NCBI GenBank assembly: GCA_016196785.1 | Contig: JACPXA010000029.1 | Span: 1-12,521, forward strand | Direction of reading: 5' to 3' | Length of the DNA stretch: 12,521 nt | DNA from: Elusimicrobiota bacterium | GTDB lineage: Bacteria; Elusimicrobiota; Elusimicrobia; 2-01-FULL-59-12; JACPXA01 | Part shown: positions 1-5,803 of the stretch, piece by piece | Layout of the letters: every line of letters begins with the position of its first letter | Position numbering within the stretch: the first letter of the stretch is position 1 | Program-made: the position numbers and the translations under genes | The notes under the pieces: model-generated | What the model was told of the DNA's origin: nothing | What the model saw: only the letters and a program-made list of their open reading frames with translations | The model's database searches: none

Positions 1-127
1 ACGCCGACCGAAAGGACGTCTTCGTTGTATTCGTGAGGGTGAGGATGAGCGGCAGGAGTGCCAAGAGGACGAGGCACGCGACGATGAGTGCCGATCCCTT
101 CTCTCGAGGCCTACGCGTTACATCCAT
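1..127 (-). CDS. PilX-like pilus assembly protein, N-terminal part (cut by window edge)
   Basis: The first 42 residues are visible; the rest lies beyond base 1. The protein opens with a short basic stretch (MDVTRRPREKG), then a hydrophobic helix at about residues 12-31 (SALIVACLVLLALLPLILTL) and a polar TNTTKTSFR segment. This pattern of a charged leader, Gly-Ser/Ala-Leu-Ile and one helix is typical of PilX N-terminal proteins, which often lack the Glu at +5 of classical prepilins. The ATG at 125-127 overlaps the 3' end of the preceding prepilin gene, whose stop is at 118-120, so the two are probably translationally coupled. The order PilW-like then PilX-like is that of minor-pilin operons, where PilX helps prime pilus assembly at the inner membrane. 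The family call rests only on this N-terminus. Another membrane-anchored secretion protein is possible. Confidence 0.6.
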   Translation of the reverse strand, partial: MDVTRRPREKGSALIVACLVLLALLPLILTLTNTTKTSFRSA

Positions 128-993
128 TTGAGCGGCATGAGGGGGGGAGCGAGTTCCGTTTCGAGGGTATAGTCCGCCACCCCATCGTTATTGATATCCA
201 CCTGAAGGACGATGTGAATTGATGTGATGTACTTTCGTTCATCCCTGAGGTCTAACTGGCCATTGCGGTTTCCCGCCCCGGCGGGAGGAGGCACCATATC
301 CATTTCGATCTGGTCAATGATCCCGTCGTTCTCGCCCACATCCCCCGTCCCGGCAATGCCGTCGTGACCTAAATCCAGCTGCCGTCCCAAGTCCAAGTTC
401 TTATTCCCGAAGTACGTAAAGGTACAGTTCAGGATGTTGGTGGCGACCACTTTCACATGGTTCCCCCACGGTTCCTCATCGTAGGAGGCATCCTGAGACA
501 AGGTCCGGCCGACCCAATAGTATCGAAACCGGACGTCAATCCTCCCGTCCCCGTTGTCGTCGTCGTCTTTGAGGTTATAGCCGTACCGCCACTGCGTCGT
601 TGGGTCGGTGACGATCGTGTTGGCATCGCCATCTACATCCGGATCCATGATGTTCGGGATCCCGTTCACGGAGAGCGCCCAGGGGTTGTAGTTGGGATGT
701 TTGTTCCAGTCGCAAATAAACTCAACTAAGGTGGCCGAAGCGATGGTCACTTCATTGGCCTCCATCAGGTTGGCCTCGATTTGGTCCAAGGTGTTGCGCG
801 CGGTCTCTTCCGCCTTCCGCCGGAGATCCGTTTGGAACACGGCTCCCATGTTCTTCTGGAAAAACGAAACGACCGGAAGCGTCACGATCGTCAACACCGC
901 GAGGGTGAGCAGGAGTTCCGTGACGGTATAGCCGGCGCGCCCCCCGAGGCTTCGCTTACCAAGCATGGTTTCGGGAGGAGTTCTAGGAGCCAT
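118..993 (-). CDS. PilW-like minor type IV prepilin with calcium-type loops
   Basis: This 291-residue protein has a prepilin N-terminus. A basic leader ends at Gly21 (GGRAG), followed by YTVTELLLTL with Glu at +5 of the mature protein and a hydrophobic helix to about residue 44, as required for PilD-type cleavage and pilus or pseudopilus assembly. The globular part is acidic. It holds at least two canonical DxNxDGxxD loops (145-153 and 266-274), plus related Asp/Asn/Gly-rich segments at 117-126, 199-226 and 242-250, which resemble dockerin or EF-hand type calcium sites. The ATG at 991-993 overlaps the upstream gene's end by 11 bp and has a GGAG about 11 nt before it. The Met at residue 10 lacks a ribosome site. 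Position between a large prepilin and a PilX-like gene supports a PilW-like role. Prepilin identity is secure; the PilW assignment is inferred from context and length. Confidence 0.8.
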   Translation of the reverse strand: MAPRTPPETMLGKRSLGGRAGYTVTELLLTLAVLTIVTLPVVSFFQKNMGAVFQTDLRRKAEETARNTLDQIEANLMEANEVTIASATLVEFICDWNKHPNYNPWALSVNGIPNIMDPDVDGDANTIVTDPTTQWRYGYNLKDDDDNGDGRIDVRFRYYWVGRTLSQDASYDEEPWGNHVKVVATNILNCTFTYFGNKNLDLGRQLDLGHDGIAGTGDVGENDGIIDQIEMDMVPPPAGAGNRNGQLDLRDERKYITSIHIVLQVDINNDGVADYTLETELAPPLMPLKWM

Positions 994-2704
994 TGACCGT
1001 AAAGCTCCAGGGCTCGCTTCTGGTGGTACGGTCGGGCGGGGCGGTCGCCCAATGGCTGACGGTGATGGTCACGTCGTGGGACCCAGCGCCGAGTGGGGCG
1101 GGGGGTTGATACTGAACCACGCCGGTTGAGGGATCATAGGCCTGAGCGACGTTCGAGGCGTTGACGACCACTGCCCCATCCAACGTCATGACGATACTCT
1201 GGGGGTTGATGCCACTTTGGTTATCAAACACCCGCACGCTGATCACCGGCTGCGGGTTGGAGGTCATTCCGGTGGGAGACTTGTTGGCGATCGCCGGCGG
1301 CGAGGGATCGTAGGTATCAATCGCCACTTGGAAGCTCCAGGTTTTGCTGACCTTATAATACGCGTTATCCCCCCCCTCGAGGATCACCGTGTGGGTGCCG
1401 GTCGAGAGCACGGGCGGGAGCAAGGTGCCCGAATCTACCAGGACCACGACCCCCGAGCTGGGATCATATCGAGAGCCAGCCACCACCCCATCAAGTTTAA
1501 AGGTGATGACCCCAGCGGTGATTCCACTTACCTCGGCGCCAGCCTGTGTCGGGGAATCCACCAACACCCCCGCGATGTAGGGGGATAAGGTCTGGGTGGG
1601 GCTCGGGGGCGCCGCTGAGCTGATCAGCGGCGGGGCTAAGTCGCGGATCACCTCGCGGAGCGCAAAGGGGGACGTCAGGGAGCCTTTGAAGGTCCGCGCA
1701 AAGAGTTGGTTCCGTCCCTCCACCAACCGAGCGGTGATCGCCCCTGACTGAAAATTGAAGTTGCCAGAGACATCGGTGGGCACCGAATCCACCGGCGTCC
1801 CAGTGGTGTATCCCACGTAGAAACGCACCGTCGCTGAGGGTTCTGTAGTACCGCTCAGCCGGAGGTAACTGAGAGGGGGGTTGGCAGCATCGGCCCGGTA
1901 GGCCACGACGCTCGATGGGTAAGACCGAGTGATCGCCAGAGCAAAGGCGTTGGCTCGGGTGGAGGTGGTCAGGTCGTACAGGCTAGCATTATTCGCGGGC
2001 ACATCCAGCGAAAGGGTTAACGGGGACTCACTGGATGGGGACTCCTTCCCGGTGAACCCTTCCAGGTTGAAGAGCTGAGCATCTTTAAGGACCACCTTGT
2101 TGCCCTTCCAGAGTTTGAGGGTCACGAGTTTGAGGTGCGTATCCGGCATCTCACTGACTCGACGGACTCCCACATAGTAGGTGTCGTAGTAATCCCCATT
2201 GCCATTCTGATCAAAGTAGCGAATGTTGGGATCGTATCGGTCCACCCTGAACCCATTATCGGCAAAGGGAATCAAATCGGAGGTGAAGCCATTCCCATTG
2301 GCATCTGTGGTATCCCGCCGCATGAAGGCCAGTTCAATCGTAAACTTGGAGAACCCAAGCTGCAGCGTTTTGTCCCGTATTTGATTCAACGTCGTAAAGT
2401 TGGGATAGTCTGTCCTCAACCCGTACCTCGGAAGCGAGGAATCGCAGGGGAACACTTGATAGAAATCAACGCTGCGCAATTGGGTGTACGCCATCTGAAG
2501 GAGCTGGGCCCCTGAGGTCTGTACCCGATTCTGCACAGTGCTCACGACTGAGAGTTGCAACGCGGACAGGAGCGCTACACTGATGACCGATATGATCAAC
2601 ACCCCCAGGAGGAGCTCGATCTGACTCAGCCCCCGCTGATTGTTGCGGGAGCTCCCCCAGCGTTTCAGCAACGAAAAACCGCCTCTCTCGGTTCGTCTGT
2701 TCAT
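983..2704 (-). CDS. Large type IV prepilin with C-terminal Ig-like domains (putative pilus tip protein)
   Basis: Read from ATG 2704 this is 573 residues. A basic leader ends in QRG (residue 25), followed by LSQIELLLGVLIISVISVALL, with Glu at +5 and the usual hydrophobic helix of class III signal peptides. Residues of about 60-220 form the pilin-like head, with two Asx/Gly-rich calcium-type loops (DANGNGFTSD at 134-143, DQNGNGDYYD at 165-174). The C-terminal half holds about three beta-rich Ig-like units (roughly 282-341, 356-461 and 465-571). The last two resemble each other: each has an LDG motif, then YDPS(S/T)GVV, then G(T/S)H-V and a final W-SF-V strand. It is far longer than ordinary minor pilins of 150-350 residues. 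An in-frame GTG at 2737 would extend the frame, but it falls in stem-loop P3 of the riboswitch and is rejected. TTG 2671, after a GAGAGG and giving a 14-residue leader, is an alternative start. It is first in the operon and lies behind the riboswitch. Confidence 0.85.
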   Translation of the reverse strand: MNRRTERGGFSLLKRWGSSRNNQRGLSQIELLLGVLIISVISVALLSALQLSVVSTVQNRVQTSGAQLLQMAYTQLRSVDFYQVFPCDSSLPRYGLRTDYPNFTTLNQIRDKTLQLGFSKFTIELAFMRRDTTDANGNGFTSDLIPFADNGFRVDRYDPNIRYFDQNGNGDYYDTYYVGVRRVSEMPDTHLKLVTLKLWKGNKVVLKDAQLFNLEGFTGKESPSSESPLTLSLDVPANNASLYDLTTSTRANAFALAITRSYPSSVVAYRADAANPPLSYLRLSGTTEPSATVRFYVGYTTGTPVDSVPTDVSGNFNFQSGAITARLVEGRNQLFARTFKGSLTSPFALREVIRDLAPPLISSAAPPSPTQTLSPYIAGVLVDSPTQAGAEVSGITAGVITFKLDGVVAGSRYDPSSGVVVLVDSGTLLPPVLSTGTHTVILEGGDNAYYKVSKTWSFQVAIDTYDPSPPAIANKSPTGMTSNPQPVISVRVFDNQSGINPQSIVMTLDGAVVVNASNVAQAYDPSTGVVQYQPPAPLGAGSHDVTITVSHWATAPPDRTTRSEPWSFTVNGS

Positions 2705-2711
2705 ATGTTTC

Positions 2712-2798
2712 GGTAGTCCGGCCGGGTCGCTCGTCACGACCCCCGTGGACTTTGCGCCTCCGCCTCACGGCGGATTTGCCTTTATCGGGGCTTCCACC
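2712..2798 (-). promoter_or_regulatory. GEMM-I (cyclic-di-GMP class I) riboswitch
   Basis: Read on the minus strand, the conserved blocks of this family appear in order and at the right spacing. They are AAAGGCAAA, a perfect 6-bp stem TCCGCC/GGCGGA closed by a GTGA (GNRA) tetraloop at 2759-2774, GCGCAAAG, ACGGG, a second stem GGGTCG/CGACCC, and a 3' block CCGGACTACCG. The closing stem P1 can pair GGTGG (2794-2798) with CTACC (2712-2716). The length of 87 nt is normal for the class. The base just before CAAA block position C is G, which by hand alignment favours c-di-GMP over cGAMP, but this needs a proper covariance alignment. The 3' end lies 7 nt before the pilin ATG and there is no terminator-like U run, so control of translation initiation is more likely than attenuation. 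Deviations: GGCGCAAAG in place of the usual GACGCAAAG, and a U where C usually follows GGCAAA. Confidence 0.85.
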
Positions 2799-2800
2799 CC

Positions 2801-2829
2801 AGTGTAGAGGACTTTCTGTTAACTTTCCA
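2801..2829 (-). promoter_or_regulatory. Candidate sigma-70 promoter of the pilin operon
   Basis: On the minus strand TGGAAA (2829-2824), a 17-nt spacer and TACACT (2806-2801) form a moderate promoter. It would start transcription at about 2794-2798, exactly the 5' strand of riboswitch stem P1. The position relative to the riboswitch is the main support; each hexamer matches only about four of six consensus bases. No sigma-54 type GG-N10-GC element was found nearby. Confidence 0.4.
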
Positions 2830-2950
2830 CTAAATTTTCATTAAGGTCTTAACAGATAAAAACACCTTCATAAACCAGGATAAAAATAGCCCTCTTGAGA
2901 CCGGTGGGGGGTGATTCAGTGGTCACAAGCCTGTCACATTATTCGTGCCT

Positions 2951-2969
2951 CCCCCTTTCGCAAAGGGGG
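2951..2969. repeat. Perfect palindrome CCCCCTTT-CGC-AAAGGGGG downstream of arnT
   Basis: Two 8-base arms (2951-2958 and 2962-2969) flank a CGC loop, 16 bases past the arnT stop. The same style of C-run, TTT, loop, AAA, G-run palindrome is a common dispersed element in environmental genomes. It could act as an mRNA 3' end or mild terminator for the arn operon, but no T run follows in the direction of transcription, so I do not call a rho-independent terminator. Confidence 0.6.
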
Positions 2970-2984
2970 AAGGAGGGGGATTTC

Positions 2985-4862
2985 TCACTGGACCAGGTAG
3001 GCAACTTTGCGACAGCTCTTGGCCACTGGGGTGGCAACCGCGGTTGGCAGGATCTCCTGAAATTTTGCCCAGCCCTCCTCGGCCTCGGTAATCAGACAAA
3101 AGGAACGCTGCGTGGTAGCCCAATGGGCGAGGTCCCGTCGCTTCTTCAGAAACATCGGCTGGGCCTCGGGATAGGTGGACCCAAACGCCAGATCCCACAT
3201 CACGCCCCGATAGATGACCAATGGGCTCGGGCGATTCAAATAAAATCCCAAGCTGTTCGCGTTCTCAAAAGGGCCATCAACGACAATGGGCGTACCGGGA
3301 GAAAGGCGAGGTGCGAGTTGTTGGGCCAACACCTTGGAGGACCACACCGGTTCAAAGAGCTGAAACCCCTGCTGGGTGAGGCAGAGCAGCGGAATCATGG
3401 AGATCGCAAGGGTACGCATACAGCTCCGACGACGGTGCATCGAGAACGCGGCGAAGGCACCTGTGACCAACAACACACCAAGGGAGATTCGCAAGGCTTG
3501 CCATATCCCTGCTTCATTCAGTTCCTGAGTGGGGATGCCCAAGGAGGTGGCGAACGGGACGCTCAAAAAGACCCGCTGGATCATCTCCCCCCAGGCCATC
3601 GCTTCCACCCGGCCGGGCAGCACCACCTGCTTAAAGACAAGGACCCCCACGACTCCCAGCACGAGATAGACCACTGCGGGGATCCACCGGGCGGGAGAGG
3701 TCAGCACAATCCGTTTGGCATCAATCTCAGCCCAGAATTTCCCCACCAACACCGCCACCGCCGGTAGGGCAGGGAGCGCATAGTACTCTGCGCGGGAGGC
3801 GCTGGCGGTGAATATCCCCACCACCACCACCGCCCAGAGACCCACAAGGTTGAAGGCACGGTCTAATCGGCTCGCGTGCCGCCAGGGGATCCAAAGCCGC
3901 CGTTCCACCCACGCAACAGGGAGCAGCGTCGCCCAGGGAAACGCCCATACCCCACTCACCAACCAGAAGAGCAGGATAGGGAGGGGGGTGGCATCGCTGT
4001 GGACACGATGGTTCACGAACCGCATGAGATGTTCATTCACGACATAGAACCAGAAAAACTGGGAATCACGCACTGCGATCCAGACATGCCACGGGAGGAC
4101 CACCGCCAAGAAGACTCCGAGGCCCCACCATAGGGAAAACCGCCGGAGTCCGCCCCACTGCTCGAGCCTCCCCCGTTGCCCTCTCCCCACAACCGAGCGA
4201 CGGGAGAGAATCCGGAACACCCCCAGCACGCCCAGCGGGATAGCGACCCCGATCGCCCCCTTTGCCAGCACCGTGATACCCAGCGCCAGCCCCACTCCGA
4301 CGCTCCATGTCCTAGGGTGACCTCTCCCCAGAAAGCCGCGGACTAAGAAAAGGAGGCCCACCGTCAATCCAGCGATGAGCCACATATCGGGACGCACCAC
4401 CCGTGCAAAGAGAAAGTAACCGAGGCTGGTGGCCAGGATGAGTCCCGCCCGAACCCCCACCCCTCGATCCCTCGACCCTTCGACTTCGCTCAGGGCAGGC
4501 TCCGCTCGGGACTCGGGGCAGGCGCTTTCCCTCCCCAAGGTCATCCCTAACATGACCGTCGCAACAATTCCCACGAGGGCGGCCAGGGCCGTGGGCAGCC
4601 TCGCCGCAAACTCATTCAGCCCGAACCACTGGAACGACACCGCTGTGGTCCAATAGAGGAGTGGGGGTTTCTCAAAGTAGCGCACCCCGTTGAGGCGTGG
4701 AATCACCCAATCTCCAGACGTTACCATAGTTCTGGCGATCTCGGCGTAGCGGCCTTCGGCGGGTTCGTACAACCCCACCGCCCCCAGCCGGAACAGGTAG
4801 AGTCCAGCAACAACGAGGAGTAACCCCCACAGCCACCGGTCTCGAGACGTTTGGATCGTCAT
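2985..4862 (-). CDS. arnT: ArnT-like undecaprenyl-phosphate aminoarabinose:lipid A transferase (GT-C/PMT family)
   Basis: This 625-residue polytopic inner-membrane protein belongs to the ArnT/PMT_2 group, which moves 4-amino-4-deoxy-L-arabinose from undecaprenyl phosphate to lipid A in the periplasm. Family features visible are the first-loop motif EPAEGRYAEIARTM (33-46), SGDWVIPRLNG (49-59), RYFEKPPLLYW (61-71), FAARLP (85-90), RPDM (157-160) and about a dozen hydrophobic helices. The usual Asp-Glu of the first loop (PDE in E. coli ArnT) is Ala-Glu here. Residues of about 112-134, between helices, are an in-frame repeat insertion (PALSEVEG). The ATG at 4862 overlaps the arnD stop (ATGA), with AGGCGG 7 nt upstream. 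Last in the arn operon, it fits ArnT by position as well as sequence. A related protein O-mannosyltransferase-type enzyme with another sugar donor cannot be excluded from sequence alone. Confidence 0.85.
   Translation of the reverse strand: MTIQTSRDRWLWGLLLVVAGLYLFRLGAVGLYEPAEGRYAEIARTMVTSGDWVIPRLNGVRYFEKPPLLYWTTAVSFQWFGLNEFAARLPTALAALVGIVATVMLGMTLGRESACPESRAEPALSEVEGSRDRGVGVRAGLILATSLGYFLFARVVRPDMWLIAGLTVGLLFLVRGFLGRGHPRTWSVGVGLALGITVLAKGAIGVAIPLGVLGVFRILSRRSVVGRGQRGRLEQWGGLRRFSLWWGLGVFLAVVLPWHVWIAVRDSQFFWFYVVNEHLMRFVNHRVHSDATPLPILLFWLVSGVWAFPWATLLPVAWVERRLWIPWRHASRLDRAFNLVGLWAVVVVGIFTASASRAEYYALPALPAVAVLVGKFWAEIDAKRIVLTSPARWIPAVVYLVLGVVGVLVFKQVVLPGRVEAMAWGEMIQRVFLSVPFATSLGIPTQELNEAGIWQALRISLGVLLVTGAFAAFSMHRRRSCMRTLAISMIPLLCLTQQGFQLFEPVWSSKVLAQQLAPRLSPGTPIVVDGPFENANSLGFYLNRPSPLVIYRGVMWDLAFGSTYPEAQPMFLKKRRDLAHWATTQRSFCLITEAEEGWAKFQEILPTAVATPVAKSCRKVAYLVQ
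4476..4501. repeat. Dispersed repeat core inserted in frame in arnT
   Basis: The 26 bases starting CCCTTCGACTTCGCTCAGGG differ by one base from 6984-7009 in the arnC-formyltransferase gene. On the minus strand they encode EPALSEVEG in arnT (about residues 121-129). The flanking CTCGGGACTCGGGGCAGG (4505-4522) may belong to the same element, which would make the insertion about 60-70 bases. Confidence 0.8.
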
Positions 4863-5803
4863 CTGGTGACCGCCTGGAAACCCACTGGTTGGACAGGACC
4901 TTGGCAGGAGACAACCCCCGCTCGTCCGGGGACGTTACGGCGTACCACCGAACAGCTCGGCACGGTCTGGGGGGCCTCGAGACATTGGGATGCGATCTCT
5001 TCGAGCCGCTTTATGCCGATGCCGGCACGCCGAAGCGCCAGCAGGAACTCACGAAACCATTCGAGCAACGCGGTCCCTTCCACTTCGGTGTGGACGGTGA
5101 GGACGTTCAACCCGTTGGGCCGAAGGTTTCCAAGGAGACGGCGGGTCAGTGCCTCGCCCTCAAGTCCATCGGTTCCCAGCAGTTCATCCAGCGTCGGCAG
5201 CGTCGTAGGAATTTCCAAGGTCTGAAACCGCTGTCCCTCCAGCACGGGAAAGTAGGGGGTAGTTCCCCGGGTATCGCTGTGATACGTGAACCCCAGGGCT
5301 TGCTGCACCGCGAGGCTCTTGGCGTTACACCGCCAGCCAGGGGCGGCGGTGCTCGTGGGGCGGGCCCCAGTGGCCTGGGCATAGGCCGCGGCCCCAGCGG
5401 TGAGGTCACCCGCAATGTCCTCTTCGCTCAAACGGTCCAGCTCATCTTGCCACCTCACATGGTCATGTCCGTGCAGGCCAACCTCATGGCCGTCAGAGCG
5501 AAGTTGCCGGACCAGCCCAGGAAACGACGCGCCGATGGGTCTGGCGGGGAGCACTGTGCCGGAGAGGATGGTGCGCCACCCATAGAGCCGCACCGCCCGG
5601 GTCCGCAGCATCTTCTTCAGGAATCCTGGCTGGGTGAAGAATCGCCGAATGGCTTTCCCGGAGTTATCCGGGCCAAAGGGAATGAAAAAGGTGGCGTGAA
5701 TGCCAAGGTCACGGAAGAGGGTTAAGAGGTTGGGGACCCCGCGTCGCATCCCCTCGTAGGTATCGACATCGACCTTGAGGGCCAGCGTGGTTGGATGGGT
5801 CAT
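4859..5803 (-). CDS. arnD: ArnD, 4-deoxy-4-formamido-L-arabinose-phosphoundecaprenol deformylase
   Basis: This 314-residue polysaccharide-deacetylase (NodB-fold) protein removes the formyl group from undecaprenyl-phosphate-Ara4FN at the cytoplasmic face of the membrane. It matches ArnD closely: KVDVDTYEGMRRGVPNLL (10-27, with the DVD metal/catalytic motif at 12-14), FFIPFGPDNSGK (39-50), FLKKMLR and LYGW (61-76), the HEVGLHGHDHVRWQ block (106-119) carrying His111 and His115, and later TVHTEVEG. There is no signal peptide, as expected for a cytoplasmic ArnD. About 40 residues extend past the usual C-terminus and look unstructured. Both ends share ATGA overlaps with neighbours (dehydrogenase stop at 5800-5802; arnT ATG at 4862). 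The purine-rich repeat 5807-5856 lies just before its ATG and may provide the ribosome-binding sequence. Confidence 0.93.
   Translation of the reverse strand: MTHPTTLALKVDVDTYEGMRRGVPNLLTLFRDLGIHATFFIPFGPDNSGKAIRRFFTQPGFLKKMLRTRAVRLYGWRTILSGTVLPARPIGASFPGLVRQLRSDGHEVGLHGHDHVRWQDELDRLSEEDIAGDLTAGAAAYAQATGARPTSTAAPGWRCNAKSLAVQQALGFTYHSDTRGTTPYFPVLEGQRFQTLEIPTTLPTLDELLGTDGLEGEALTRRLLGNLRPNGLNVLTVHTEVEGTALLEWFREFLLALRRAGIGIKRLEEIASQCLEAPQTVPSCSVVRRNVPGRAGVVSCQGPVQPVGFQAVTR

Larger units (their letters stand above)
2705..2984 (-). other. Intergenic regulatory region between arnT and the pilin operon
   Basis: This stretch of 280 bases has no supported gene. Read leftwards it holds a palindrome just past the arnT stop (2951-2969), an AT-rich segment (about 2815-2890), a candidate promoter (2801-2829) and a GEMM-I riboswitch (2712-2798) that reaches almost to the pilin ATG. 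The short frames overlapping it (for example 2466-2768) have no start signal or recognisable protein and cross the riboswitch. Confidence 0.75.

Noticed and set aside
2735..2737. GTG start giving a 584-residue pilin
   Set aside because: It lies inside stem-loop P3 of the riboswitch, and the extra residues do not look like part of a prepilin leader.
2466..2768. 100-residue minus-strand frame
   Set aside because: It overlaps the pilin gene and riboswitch in another frame, is Arg-rich and has no family features.
2951..2985. Rho-independent terminator after arnT
   Set aside because: The hairpin is perfect but in the arnT direction is followed by AGGCACG, not a T run. It fits a dispersed palindrome better.
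2895..3767. 290-residue plus-strand frame opposite arnT
   Set aside because: It is an antisense shadow of a GC-rich membrane-protein gene; composition is rich in Gly, His, Gln and Pro, with no start signal or motif.
4889..5725. 278-residue plus-strand frame
   Set aside because: It is antisense to arnD, which is unambiguous; the composition is typical of a shadow frame.
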